Assembly: GCA_947462335.1 (NCBI GenBank) | Contig: OX381717.1 | Coordinates: forward strand, 20,327,166 to 20,391,165 | Direction: 5' to 3' | DNA: 64,000 nucleotides | Origin: Harmothoe impar | Lineage: Eukaryota; Annelida; Polychaeta; Phyllodocida; Polynoidae | Shown here: positions 32,136 to 45,090 of the stretch, in pieces | How positions within the stretch are numbered: the first letter of the stretch is position 1 | Layout: the number at the start of each line of letters is the position of its first letter | Notes under the pieces: model-generated | Told to the model about the DNA's origin: nothing | What the model saw: the letters and a program-made list of their open reading frames with translations, nothing else | Databases searched by the model: none | Translations under genes and position numbers: made by a program

Positions 32136-34465
32136 AGATGTTGCTAATGTTCATAATGTCTGGGAGTCAGGTGTGGTCAACTTCCACATATCAGATCACA
32201 TTCCCATTTATATGATTCTTAAATGTATTAGAACAAAAATTCCGAAAAAAGTTGTAAAAGCTCGCTCGTATAAAAAATATGATTTCTTGAACTATAAAAA
32301 TGTATTAAATGATAAAGACTGGGAAACCATTTTAAATATAGACAATCCCAATGTAATGTGGGAGCGTATTTCTAATGTATTATCACAAGCCTTCGATACC
32401 ATGTGCCCTGTTAAGAGGTTGACACTACCGGTATACACGCCCGACTGGCTGACACCTCCCATTATTGCTGCTATGAGAACTCGAGATGACCTATATAGAA
32501 AGGCCAGACGCACTCAGAGCAGGGATGACTGGAGAATTTCAGACTTCTATAGATGTAGGGTAGAAACAATGCAGTTTAATAGCAGGAAAGTTGAGATTGG
32601 CAAATTGTTGATCTTTAGAAGAGATGACCCGTATAAGTTTTGGCTTGGTATAAGAAAATTGTTACCTAATAAGACAGCTTCAACCCTCATTAAATTAAGA
32701 AATAATACTAATAATCTTATTGTACCACCTAGTGACTGTGCTGAGTATATAAATTCCTTTTTTGCCAATGTTGGTAGAAAACTTGCTGATGCGCTACCTA
32801 CACTACCTATTGTACGTAAAGTTGAACCTGCCCCATACAGTACCCCGGTGCCTGATACTGATCTTCTTTTTCCTCTCTCACATATTAGTTTTATAAAACT
32901 AGCCAAGAATGTTAATGGTAAAAAGCCTTCTGCTATAAAAAATATGAAATCTAATATCTTAAAGGACGCCTTCATGGCTATACCTGATGTGTTTGATATT
33001 TTATATAATAAGTGCTTATCCACGAGCACTTTTCCTGATAAATGGAAATATGCTACTGTTGTGCCTTTACATTAAAAAAGCAACTCACATGATGTCAATG
33101 ACCTACATCCGATTAGCCTGTTACCCCTACCGGGGAAGATTTTAGAAAAAATTATATGTGTTAGACTACAAGAATACATGTCGACACAGCATCTGTTGTG
33201 CCCTACGCAGCATGGCTACCGTAAGGGACGCTCAACTCAGTCGGCCATTGGGGAACACCTTTACACAATCATAAGAAATGCTATTAATAATAAACCAACC
33301 TACTCTCTATATCTCGATTATAAAAAAGCTTTTGATACGATATCACACGAAATTATGATTAAAAAATTATACGCTTTTGGACTTAGTAAAAAAACTTGTG
33401 AATTTTTCAATAGTTATCTTAACCAACGACAACAATGTACCATAGCTAATGATATCACTTCTACTAACCTTAATATTACATATGGTGTTCCCCAGGGGTC
33501 TGTCTTAGGCCCTGTACTTTTTTCTATTTATATTAACAGTTTGCCAAAAATTGCTGGTGAGATTGACATTACGTTATATGCCGACGACGCTGTTATGTCT
33601 GCCTCCTCCCCTGTACTTTTACATAACATGTTGCCTTTGCCTTCCACATGGTGTATCAGGAATAGCCTTACAGTTAATGAAAAAAAGACTAAATGGATGG
33701 CTTTTAATTGTGATTTTAATAATTTACACCCCCCCCCCTGTATTTACACTTAATAATAATGTCCTGGAACATGTTAGCACTTTTCCCTACTTGGGCCTGG
33801 TATTGGACCCTGAGCTTAAATTTGTTGCACATAGAAAGGACACTGTGAATAATATCAGAACCAGATTGTACCAACACATACGGGTTAGGGGCTATGTGGA
33901 GGAGGTGGTAGCGCTAGATGTTTATAAGAGTATGGTACTGCCGACCTTCGATTATGTTGATTATGTTTGGGACAGGGATAATTTGGGTGAAAATAGAGAG
34001 CTACAATTAATACAAAATAAAGCTCTACGTGTTATTTATAATGTCAAACTAGAAAAAAATCCAAAGTATACGACTGATGAACTACATACTAAAGGAAAAT
34101 GTCAGAGCCTTAGTGACAGGAGGGACATGCACTTGTTATACTATGCTCACAGTCTAGCTCAATCAGATGTTAATATCGATAATAGAAACCTTCCCACCAG
34201 ACGCAATGTTGGTCGGAGGCTGGCAGTCCCTAGGTCTTTAAAACCTATTGTCTTACGTAGTGCGTTTTATAGAGCCATTTGCAAATGGAATCAACTAAAG
34301 TCAGAGTATACTGAAATAGAAGGCCTTAGTGCCTTTAAAATTGCGATAAAGAATAATTATAAAACGTGTTTCATGTAAACCAGCCTTTCTTTATTCAAAA
34401 TATAGTTTTCGATGTGTTAGCCATTTATTGTATGAACACTTATTCCTCATCGCTCATCTCATCTC
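32131..34465 (+). pseudogene. LINE copy 2: endonuclease tail plus reverse transcriptase, broken
   Basis: The plus-strand element begins within the C-terminal end of the AP-type endonuclease (FHISDHIPIY carries the SDH motif), then the linker (DDLYRKARRTQSRDDW) and RT (LYLDYKKAFDTISH, YGVPQGSVLGP, TLYADDAV). An in-frame TAA follows VVPLH at about 33073, and a frameshift falls in the C run at 33727-33736, after which the C-terminal region resumes to a TAA near 34376. The 3' UTR ends in CATCTCATCTCATCAC at 34450-34465. By eye it shares about two thirds of its residues with copy 1, so the two are separate subfamily members. Confidence 0.85.
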
Positions 34466-34698
34466 ATCACAAATGCATTAAGTAATTAATAGTGAAACTT
34501 CTGTTGTTATTTCAAAATATTGGATTTAATCAGTGTGTAGTCCGCCATACCGTGTTTTTTAACGCTATAATCATACAGAACAGTCAAGGGGTCCTAGCGT
34601 AAGTAATGCAATGCGCATGTGCTAGGTTAATTTCATTTTCATATTATTATGTATTTGTTATTATTCAACCCAATAAAACACTTTAAAAAAAAAAAAAA
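34466..34698 (+). mobile_element. Possible polyadenylated retroposon end
   Basis: AATAAA at 34672-34677 is followed eight bases later by A14 (34685-34698), and the text then enters the middle of a family 1 MITE with no left terminus. This suggests a retroposed RNA joined here, displacing the MITE's left half. No A/B boxes or coding region were recognised in the preceding sequence. Confidence 0.4.
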
Positions 34699-34922
34699 GA
34701 TGACAATTGTTGGCATGATGCACCAGTACAATACTGGCGAGTAACTCATCGGTGCTGCAATGGTGCATCATGCTGACCCTTTGGGAGTGTCTCAACCTTA
34801 TAGGGTCGGCATGATATTTGAATGAAGCATTGGTGAGTAACTCACCAGGGCTGTACCTATTCATGCATCATAAAAACCAAGGCATGATGCATTAATGCAT
34901 TATGCCATCCTTAAAGGGTTAA
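34699..34922. mobile_element. Family 1 MITE, left terminus missing
   Basis: GATGACAATTGTTGGCATGATGCACC through CATCCTTAAAGGGTTAA matches 59080-59293 closely. The right end with TTAA is intact. The interior has GGTGAGTAACTCACC, a 15-bp near-palindrome typical of the family. Confidence 0.75.
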
Positions 34923-37289
34923 TTATTAAACACTAACCTGCTGAACATGTCTGACCATGAGGCACCACTGTCATTTCTGCCTGCTCCAACTGCTGCTTCA
35001 ACAGGAGACCAAGTAGAGATGCTGTGACTATATTTTGAGAGACATCCCCAATTGCCCACGATCATGTTTAAGAGCTATATATAGCTCTATATATATTTTA
35101 TGTTAAAAGTCTGTGCTTGTCCAAACATATATCTAATTCTCTCTTCTCACCAGCAACAGAAGAACTATTGATCCTAATAACCCCAACAAAAATTTGAAAC
35201 CTCGCAGTCATAAATTGAAACAATGATGGATCATGTGAAAATACCCAATCAGCTCTCATTTCAAGGCAAGATAGCTGTCAGATATTGGCATTTTTCCCAT
35301 TATTTTTCAATTCGAAACAATTGTCGTAACAATACTAATCACTCATCATCAAAACCAATGCATGCTATTGTAATTGGTTCATAGCCATGTCTTCAATTCA
35401 GATTTTAAAACATTGATGAAGATGCATTTTAATTGACTGGAAGCAAACCTTTGATGTCAACTATGTGCAATCCATCACTTCTATAAGGATCTGGACACAA
35501 ATGAGGGATAATGACCATTTCATCAGATTTTAAGAAATATTGTGTACAGTAAATGGCTTATGTGTTTCCTTTTCATGATATTCCTACTGGTCACAGACTC
35601 TGATTCATGTTAATTATTGCTAGACTGCTGAGACAGTGGCAGTATAGGTATCATGGTTGACCACTAAAATGACGTTTTCCACCTTTATTCTAGCAAGTTG
35701 TTGGTGACATTGATATTCGATCCTACAATAAATCAGTTTGGTGCTAAAGAGCAGAAAATCAAGACATTATTTTCCATTTTTACTCTCCCAATCATTGCGT
35801 GGGTACCAGCTACCTCTACATACCTTAACCTTAACATGCATATAACTGTGAATAGTGGGCTCAGTAGTTCCAAGAAAAAACTAGTTTCATTCCTTGTAGA
35901 TAAGTTTCTGAAACGAAGAATGAAAAATGTATTGAAAATATCTACAGCAAGAATTTAAAGAAACCATCCAACTAATTATAGTTAGGATAACATTCATGGG
36001 ACGTTATAGCTTCCCTTAATTTAGAAGTTTTTGTTTCTTCTAACTAACAACCTCTTACATTGTCTTAACAGTCCTGATTAACTAAATCCTCAAGCCCTGA
36101 ATGAATGCTCTTAATGGTTTGTACCACCACTTTGGCTTCAAAAGTGGTGTGGTGAGTGACACTTAGAGGCCATGTGTGCCAATTTCCAAAATGCACCAAG
36201 ACCTACTTGTCGGACACCATGGATTTGGTCTTAATTGGCCAAGCTCTTGGTGCAATCTACAAGGAGTACCCTAAGGTGACACTCAATATAGGAAGTGGAG
36301 CAAATGGTAACCTTAATAGGGCTGCCCACTTATTGTATTACTACCCACAGTGACCAAGAGCTATTTCTGGTCATTAAAGGTAGCCGTGACTTGATTTGAT
36401 TGCCATTATCAGGTGGAAGACTGCCCAGACTTACAATACAGACTGGGCATCCCATCTAGGCTGTTTTTTCCAGTTGCTCAGCCTGGTATTTAGGGCAGTT
36501 CTGTTAAAGCACTGTCTTCTTACTGGGGCTTTTATATATAATAATATTTGTGATTTTTATATGATATCTAGGAAATATATACACCTATGTAGTATATGGA
36601 TGAATATATCATCTACCAACTTTTGGATGTGTTGTGTGCATGGTCCCTTGCATTTCTGAATTATCATAAGTTTAAATCAGTATTTCAGGCTACACATTCT
36701 TGTCTGGCTAGTATATTTAGCTATTAATTAGTGATTTTATTGACAATTCATGTCTGGATATGTGACTATTGGATCTCCTCTGCCTGCTGTTGACCCTCTG
36801 CAGTTATAAGTACCAGTTTAGGAGGCAGTAAAGGCAGCTAGGACATAAAACAGGTTGTTGATGTTGCCATGTATCAGCAAGGATCCAAGAAAGGGATCTG
36901 TTTATATTGGTAATAAGGGCACTTGGTATAGCCCATTAATGATGGTACCAAAACTGTGAGTGCAGAGATTTATACAATCACATTATGGCTTCTGTGGTGA
37001 TGTAAGTTTGAAGAGTATGGGCAAGTCCTGCTATTGCCTTTGTATTGATAAAGAAAAAGCCTTTTGCCTGAAACAATGAAGACGAAAGGTTGTAGTGCAA
37101 ATGAGTTGATCCCCAAAGGTCAGGCAATGTATGCAGTAAAATAAAAAAGAGCTTAAACCAAAAGAGAAAGCTAGGAAATGTGAGGATCATGTTGTGCAGG
37201 ATATTGTTTCAAATAATTTCTACACACAATAAGATTTCCAGATAATAACAGTATCATTTTTTTCTGAGTATCAAAGTATGTTAAATCCT
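34923..37289. other. No gene recognised
   Basis: About 2.4 kb of AT-rich DNA. It includes the 18-bp palindrome AGAGCTATATATAGCTCT at 35071-35088. Open frames of 65-87 codons on the plus strand show no domain or splice support. No RNA gene was seen. Confidence 0.45.
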
Positions 37290-37667
37290 GGGTGGATCTT
37301 GCAATAAATAGTTAAAGAACCCAAGTGGGCACATCAGTGGACTCTTTACATTTACATCTGTGATGGAGGGGGGAGGCTCACTCTTTTTCCTTCAGTAAAG
37401 TATTAAGTAGGGATTAGGACTAGTCCTTCCTGTGATGGATCTTGTACTATAGTACGGATTTAGTGTGGGATTTAGGGATTTAGCGTGGCCAGTGACCCCC
37501 TCCCTGTTGTTAATGTTTCCCATTGAGTCTATTAAGATGCATCTTTGTGACACTTTTACCATTTAATGTGAGGACCTCTCTTTGAACTCAGGTTAATATC
37601 AAACATTAGTTGCCTAATGTTATATACACCATTCAGAACCTGCATGGTAGAAGGGTAGGTATAGTAC

Positions 37668-37767
37668 GTCAATGTAACACCAGTGAGTTATTTACCAGTG
37701 TAACATTGATGCATCATGAAATCAGATGAGCAATCACTGAGACATCATGCTGTGTTTAAAAGGTTAA
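37668..37767. mobile_element. Family 1 MITE fragment inside copy 1
   Basis: CACCAGTGAGTTATTTACCAG, GATGCATCATGA and a right end AAAAGGTTAA resemble the family 1 interior and terminus. Matching remnants are at 29627-29750 (inverted) and 62890-63000, so this insertion preceded the duplications. Confidence 0.5.
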
Positions 37768-38461
37768 ATTGTAATAGAGGCAGCTGAGAAGGTCTCATTG
37801 AACATGTCTGCTGCTGCCAATCAGCACTGGTCATTAGCAGAATGACTCTAGTGCTCAGATTTTGCCATGACAAGGAATGACACTGGTCTGATTTCAGGGT
37901 CAATAGCTAAACATTTTCTACCCTTTTGTTATAATATCTGTTATAATGTCTGCTGAAATTTCATCAATAATATTAATGATGCTGAAGGTGACATTATTAC
38001 TGAATGCAAACCTATGTTCATGTGGCACAGACAAGTGTGAGAGCTCCTCCTCAATTACCAAAATGACATGTTTTAACATAGCAGACATCCTCTGAACGGC
38101 ATCCATTTAATTTGTGTCAACATCAGACAAACTATGATACATACCCACTTTTAAAACATTTTACATCTGTAGCTTAGTATGCAGATTATGTTGCATTATC
38201 AGGTGATGTTGGCATACCATGTGTCTTTAGATAGTAAGGGACATCCTGCTTGTTTTAGTGTTAGTGTGTAAGTGTACAAAATGTGCATAAAACAGGATTG
38301 CTTGACCAAACTGACACAACTCTTTGTATATTTACCCTCACTTTACAGCTTACACACTGTAAAGTTCAAATTAGTGCAAACATACAGTATTAAACTTTGA
38401 CATTTCCTTTTGTACAATTTGCAATAAATCATTAGGTAGCTAATGAGACTTAGGGCTTTCT

Positions 38462-38886
38462 CAGGTGGAGGACTAGACCAGTGATACAGCCTTGCCTGTA
38501 TTTCCAGGCAGCCTGCTAATTCAGGTTGCCCAGGCTGGTTTAACAGGCCGGGAGTCTTTACAGGCAGGGTGTTTATACAGGTTGTTCACACTCTCCCAGC
38601 ACATGATCCTGGCACAGCAGGTTGGGGCTCAGGCTTTCACACCTTCTCCAAGCTGAAGCCTGTTATGCCTGCTCTTATGGTTGTCCCATCAGATAAAATA
38701 CCAATTTAAACATGAAATTATCTTTAGCAAATATCACATAAAAATCGCAAACATGATTATATAAAAGCTATAGTGAAAACACAGTCCTGCTAATGAACAG
38801 CCCTGTATCCCTGGCTGAGTGGCCTGTGAAAACGGGCTGGGTGTGTTATGCAGGCTGTACTGTAAGTCCAGGCAGTCTTCCACCTG
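38462..38886. mobile_element. 425-bp DNA transposon with CAGGTGGA TIRs and TTTCT target duplication
   Basis: The element starts CAGGTGGAGGACT and ends AGTCTTCCACCTG, inverted repeats with one mismatch, and is flanked by TTTCT at 38457-38461 and 38887-38891. Duplication copy 2 (about 50728-50745) reads straight through the site as GGGCTGTCCTGTGGACTGC, the empty site. The interior is rich in CAGGC/GCCTG words. No transposase; superfamily unassigned. Confidence 0.8.
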
Positions 38887-39803
38887 TTTCTTGTGAAATG
38901 CAGATACCATTTGCATGAAGTCTGTCAACATTTTTGGGAAAAAGGATTAAAACAAATGACCAAGCTAAAATTACAATCTGAGAGTCTAAGAGAAATGTTT
39001 GGCCGGTGAGGGTTGAGATACATCAAAATAGTCTGTTGCAAAGCACTTATTCATTTCTCTCAGTATCAAACAGTATTTTGATTGAATTCATTACAAACTG
39101 CCTAATATCCAGTTTCTATCTTACTTTTTCTCTCTTTCCATGGCATGCAAAGGGAATCTGATTAATTCTAAGGAAATGCAATGAGTGTGTGACATTCAGT
39201 TTCACTTCAGGCCATTATCATCTCATGTTTCCTACCAAAATACTGAGGGCCAGACAAAAGTGAGGGTGGGATGGGGAGGGGATGCTGTAAGCTTGGTAAT
39301 GCTGGCCTCCAATGGCCAAGCATCGCATTGCTCTGGACTGCCCTTTCAGAGGTATTCATCTACATTATGTGCAAGGCCTGTCAATCATGACATATAATAA
39401 ACTGAGGCACTCGAATCATGCAAAACTTTCCAACTTCACAAATATTGCTTGATATTATATTTAGAAATGAGGCCGACTCAGGAAATAGCACTCCCAGCTA
39501 TGATTACTCTGAACAACCAGGACTGGGCATAACCTCTTTTATCTTGTTATTTCACTATTTGTCAACTGGACACAAGTGAAAAGGTTGAATAATAGTAATA
39601 CCTCAGGTTAAGCTTAATTGACTGGAACTAAACTCCTAGTCCGAGAAGGGGTATGAGTGGGAGTAGAGTATGTATTGATTTCACCATAAACCAGATATGA
39701 GCATTGTTTACTGTACCTGTTAGCATGTATCGGTCTCCCATGAACCCTTATCATGACTGCTTATGCACCACTTGGTGACATAGCTCTTACCCTAAGAACT
39801 TCC

Positions 39804-40329
39804 TTAACCCTTTAGCTGCTGGCCTTGAAAAATGCCATTTGGCCCTATACCATGGGAATATGCAACTTTACAAGTATGTGCTCCCTGGGATAGTGGCTAA
39901 GGAGTGAGATAATTTGTTATGGAGACAGAATTTTCTCACAAGGGGAGGTAGTATTAATGTTAAATATTTTTGGATTGATTCAAAAATTCTTATTCTTTGT
40001 TCTATAGCGAGAGCTGTAATTTAGTAGTATTGCTGCCCTAGGGTATCAATTTTGCTGTCCTAGGACAGCAGTGGTTTTTCAAGGGTATTTTAGATGCTGC
40101 CCAGAGGCAGCAGCGGCCCTTAATCCTTTTGGGCCAAGCATCGACTATAGTCGACGCCATGGCTGGCCGAGCATCGACTATAGTCGACGCCATGGCTGGC
40201 CGAGCATCGACTATAGTCGACATAACTCTATGGGAATCAGCAAAGGCTCGGCCCTAGGGGAAGTTCCTGTGAAAATATCTCGCCCCCATCACCAGAAAAA
40301 AAAAGTTTTGGTCGGCCTTAAAGGGTTAA
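39804..40329. mobile_element. Family 2 TTAA MITE, copy A
   Basis: Left end TTAACCCTTTAGCTGCTGGCC, right end GGCCTTAAAGGGTTAA. It shares with 47735-48083 the words GGCCTTGAAAAATG, CCATGGGAATATGCAA, GCTGCCCTAGGGTA and TTTTCAAGGGTATTTTAGATGCTGCCC. It is longer than copy B because of extra right-hand sequence including the 33-bp repeats. The duplication copy 2 lacks it (near 51715), so it inserted after the duplication. Confidence 0.75.
40130..40223. repeat. 33-bp tandem repeat around the palindrome TCGACTATAGTCGA
   Basis: The 14-bp perfect palindrome TCGACTATAGTCGA recurs at 40141, 40174 and 40207, exactly 33 bp apart, separated by CGCCATGGCTGGCCGAGCA. The unit is a multiple of three, so an apparent 11-residue peptide repeat arises by chance. 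Confidence 0.85.
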
Positions 40330-42582
40330 AGGGTTAAAGGATCGGTAGGGCGGTACAGAGAGTATTTAGTTTAAACGCATATTACATTATTACATTAAAA
40401 AAAATCAGGGATTCCTGTAGCTTTCTATTAACTGGCCAGCATACGTGTTCAACCCTTTCCCTTTTCTCGTTAAACTATATAGAAATTGTTGCTTTTGCCC
40501 ACTTATGAGACAGTAATCCAGACAATCACATCAAGGCTATCACCTTTAATTCACTGTTAGATGCTGATACTCCATAAAACATATAATAACAGTTATGTTA
40601 GCCCACCACAATGTATACAGATCATCAGATTCTGTGACCCAACAATGCTTAGACCCTATTATAACATGCTAGAGCCATTTCTATGATGATCTGTGGCTGA
40701 ATAAACACAGGAAATTACACCAACACAATAAGGTGGTTGTGCCGAAATTTATAGCAGGCCAATATCATTGCTGTGATCCATTACTTCCTGCCTATAATTG
40801 CTATGATATACTCTGCAGGGTTTGATGGAATAGCCAAACAGATGTGATTAGGACAAATTATGCTCACACTTCCTGAGGACTGCATTTTCAAGCTCCCATT
40901 AATGTGCTTCTATATGTTGACCAAAAGAATGCAATTATTTCTAGCACCCCCATCAATCTCCCTTGGAAGAGGTTCCCTCATGCATTTCTGCCCCATGCTA
41001 CATACTTTAGAGAAATCATCTGTAATGGGAGGGGAAAAAGCAGGGCTCTCTGGTGGAAGAAGGGCCAAAACTGGCTTCTCTGGTTTCCTACACAAAAAAT
41101 GGCCAATGAATATGTAATTCACATTATTTACTGCCTAGATCCTCAAGCATTTATTTTAATTAATTTGGTCTCAAGAAATTACATCCGTCAATAATAGTGT
41201 GTAGGGGCCAATTCTTTAACCCATTGACTTAGGCACCGCCGATTTGGGGTAGAGATTGAAGAGGACAGCCCACAGCAAAATATCTGCTGAACAAAGATTG
41301 AACCACAATTAGCAATACCTGGACACATTCTTGAAGCCATTTTTCTATCATCAGTATGATAATCTAATATGCAGCTGTAAAGTGTATCAACAAATGAGGG
41401 ATTTACATTTATTTTTACAGACCTACTCAGGACTCCATCATACAAATAGAGCTTTGGCAAATACCATGTGGCAATATGAGATAGGGTGATGATATCAATG
41501 TGAATGTGCTGAATAATCAGCTTATAGACAGCCAGCAGGGACAATCCTCATCCTATTATATCAGCCTCAACTGACGTGAGTCAGTCTGCTGCAATGTCCA
41601 TCCTGTGTATTTTTCCTGAGAACCCAGCAGGCTGTCCCCATATTTGAATACATGGTCGACCTAAGTACTGATCTCCATATCTGATATGGCACTGCAATTT
41701 TGGAGAGAGAATTCTTAATTTGATGTTAACATGTAAACCCGACATAATTGTTGAAGGAATCTAAGAAAAGGAATGGCCATGGGACTGTTTGCATCTGATA
41801 GAGCTCCTTGATACATGAATTACAACTAAGGTATACAAAAACAGTATGCTAGCCTTAATGTTGTAGATTTAAACCATACAGGGACATGTTTAGGCAAATT
41901 ATTGGAAAGCCCCCATGACTTCGACTTAAGGTGTAATTCAGCTTTTTGAAATACAAATATGTCATAACATAGTTCTTATTGATAACTCGCTATAATGAAG
42001 AAAACTAGTATTAGTATCCATGAAAGGGGAGGTCTGCCTTTTCATAGATGCCATTTCTAAATTGATCAGTTAATATATTATAGATACATTTACCCTGTGT
42101 GAAAAAGGCTCACAGGCTCACTCAAAATGAACGTCCATAAGTATCAGCTTCATTCAATTTATTTCTTATTGCTGTCTCCTTTTCCTCCTGGTTGACATCT
42201 GCAGGTTGACGGCACTGAGATGTGTCTTACCCAGGAAGCCTGAAAGGTCAGTGAGATGGCTCAGGGACAGGCGATGTCAACTTATATAAACCTATTAAAC
42301 CTGAACTGGGAAAACCTTTTCTGTGGTAAAGCTCACCTTTTTTGAGTTGATGGGATGGAGAGATAAAAATAGGGTGCCTGGCTCTAAATCCTAGAGTCGA
42401 GGGTTCAAGGCTCTCTTGGGAATCTTACTAAATAAAATTGAAAATTAGCCCTGAACCAACAAGCTAGGTAATTACTAACATCCACCAGGTGGGGTTAGTG
42501 GTGGGGTTAGTGAGTTTCTTGAACATCTCCACAGCGTCCCACCACTAGTTTGCCATAATTATCCTTAATACCTCATCAGATT

Positions 42583-42801
42583 ATGACAGAGCACCAAGTT
42601 TGGTCTGACCAGGCACCAAGAACCTGGCCACCAACACAGAAATGTGTGTTACGCATGAAGCCTCAAAGGTCACCAGTAATGGCCTGTTCTTTGGGGTCCA
42701 GTCTGGGCTCAGGAACAGGTGATGTCTACTTGATGGTTGAAAAAGAGGCACTTTTACAACAACTTCCTAAACCCCAACTGGAGGAACTTTTTTCCGAGTA
42801 A
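42583..42801 (+). other. Weak ORF shared by both duplication copies (copy 1)
   Basis: A 72-codon frame beginning MTEHQVWSDQAP has a counterpart of 70 codons at 53374-53586 (MTELQVWSDQAP), open in both despite many substitutions elsewhere. A partial copy of its 3' half lies upstream at about 42210-42340. No domain, signal peptide or splice signals are recognised. The shared frame may simply reflect common ancestry. Confidence 0.2.
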
Positions 42802-45090
42802 AGCATACCTTTTGAGAGCTTATGGTATTGAAAGAGAGAGAGACATGTACTACAGTGAAGCATGTGTACATCTTATACCTGCATTGTCATTCCTTCCTCA
42901 TGTTGTCATCAGTTGACCAGTAGGCATGTTAGTTCTATCCAGATGGCCTCAGCTAGAAGTAACCTTGCTAAGAAAAATACTTTAGTTTACGTCAAGTAAC
43001 GTTTTTAACGTTATATAATGTCTAGCTATAATAAGCAGTCATAGAGAAACATTATGAAACGCAAAGCACAAAAAGGCTTTTACCAGGCCTTCATTCATGT
43101 GCTCCTACAACACAGAAGCTCTATGCCTCACTAGAATATAAAAGCTGCATGGGCAGGTCTCGCCAGAAACCCATGGGTCAGGCGGTACCTTTAAGTAACT
43201 CAACAGTGTTATTTTTCCATGCGTGGGACAATCACTTGTGGGCATCTCAGGTTTTGTCATAGCCTGCAACTCACTTGTAATGCAACTTTAAGAACTATAC
43301 CCCAATATATAATAGCTGCTTGGTCACATTGACAGACTGGTATATAAAGTCTGGAGATCCCTGATCACATAGTCATGTTTGCCCTCATGGTACCGCCTGC
43401 ACACACATAGGACAGAGCGAAGTAGATAGACATGATTATGATATATTGGCCCAGGTCTCGTCCTCTGCCCCTCACTACTCTCACCCAATGGTACCAGCTG
43501 CAAGCAGAGCCCATGCTATTACTTGGTACATTTACATAGATCTTATGGACATGTATAGTTTAGCTCCACCTTCCTTTCCTAATCTGCCTACAATGTCTGC
43601 CCAACCTTTGTAACTGACGTGATACTTTAACAATCAGTTATCTTGTACCAAAGAATAAGTAATATATTTACAAATTCAAGTCATCAATTTCTACTCTGTG
43701 GTATTTTGCTTTAGTACTGCTATAGATACAAATATTTATTAGCAAAGGAAATATTACATCCATTACATATGTAGGATTGTTCCCAGGAACTACTCCTCTG
43801 AATAAGTTCTACCATTTAGCAAGATTAGCGAGAGATATTGTAAAATGGAAACCTGGGAAGCAAGTACAAACGCTTTACTATAGATGCACATGTGGCATCT
43901 AGAGTCCTATTATGATTATTGATAGGCAGCTAAGTCATAGGAAAAGCAATGCTTGTGTGAGATAATAAGTACTTTTACTTCAAAGAAGCCAGATCATCAA
44001 TACATGTTGAGACCATTTCATAGCCTGCAGGGGTACAGTTGGGTACTTTTGTACATCCCCTAATATTGATGATGGCATCTCCAATATTTCAGATGGCTTA
44101 TGCATTGCGATGATCATAATCCTACATTGTTCACCCTCAACACCGAACGTTCCTACTAAATCTACACCCTTCATCACTACGTCCATGAAAAATATTACAA
44201 CAATTATTCAGCAATGTGGTTATTTTGGGATTGGGAAGCATAGTGCAGCCTCACATCTGGATTTGGTGGGAATTAGAAGTGCTACTGCCCTTGAGAACAG
44301 TATTATCATTAGGACAAGTGGAGAGCTATGATTTTCCTGCTTTTGGAGAGAAGTCCTAAGTACTAGAATTGCATAAACTGTTTAAGCTAATTTAAAGGGC
44401 TCAGGCCACTTATTACATCATGTATGGAAAACATGTAAACTTAGAGAATTATTTGAGGTCATTTAAGTTAATGTGTCAAACTGAATGTGTCAAATTTGTT
44501 GGCAATTTTTGTAGGCCATCACTGCCATATCTGATCAACAGGACCTTATCTGATGTTTCTGCCACTTGTCTTAAGTTATAAGGGTAAGGGGACCTGCTCT
44601 AACATTGACACCAAGAGATTAATGACTCCGAGGAATTTTCTAATTCATGAGACAGCCAAACAGGCCCGTATATCTCTAGCACTAAGAGCAATTAGGCTGA
44701 AGGATCAAAGTGGTATTACTTTTTGGCCAAATGGCTCTTGTCATTATATCTAATATGTTAAAGGTAGAGTATGCAACTTTAAGAAGGTGCTGACTTTGCA
44801 TTTCTGAAAGTAATTTTGTATCAGTAAATTCATGTTTTCTTTTTTCCATTGATGCAGGAGACCGACCGACAATGGCTCTCTTGTCATGCAATGCAAATGA
44901 GGTATCACCGGTCTGTGTGCTGTGGAGATTCTGAAGTGCTATCACAACTCAGTATTGTGGCCTTAACATGACACACAAGGGGAATGGATGATAGAGCTGC
45001 ATTATGAATGGATCTCTTCAGGTCTGTTGAAGCCTACCTAGATTTAGACAGATCTAGATCTAGACAAGCAAAGCCTTTGATATATAGAGT

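Larger units (their letters stand above)
37290..45090 (+). repeat. Segmental duplication copy 1
   Basis: Collinear but diverged matches to 49556-56310: CCCAAGTGGGCACAT (37321 and 49589), TTTACATCTGTGATGGAGG, TAGTTGCCTAATG, CCACAATGTATACAGATCATCAG, GACCAGGCACC, CAGATCTAGATC near the end. The copy is larger than copy 2 mainly because of later transposon insertions. No host gene was found inside. Confidence 0.85.

Noticed and set aside
40038..40337. ORF with an 11-residue STIVDARPAMA repeat
   Set aside because: It is the 33-bp palindromic repeat within a MITE; the length being a multiple of three is coincidental.
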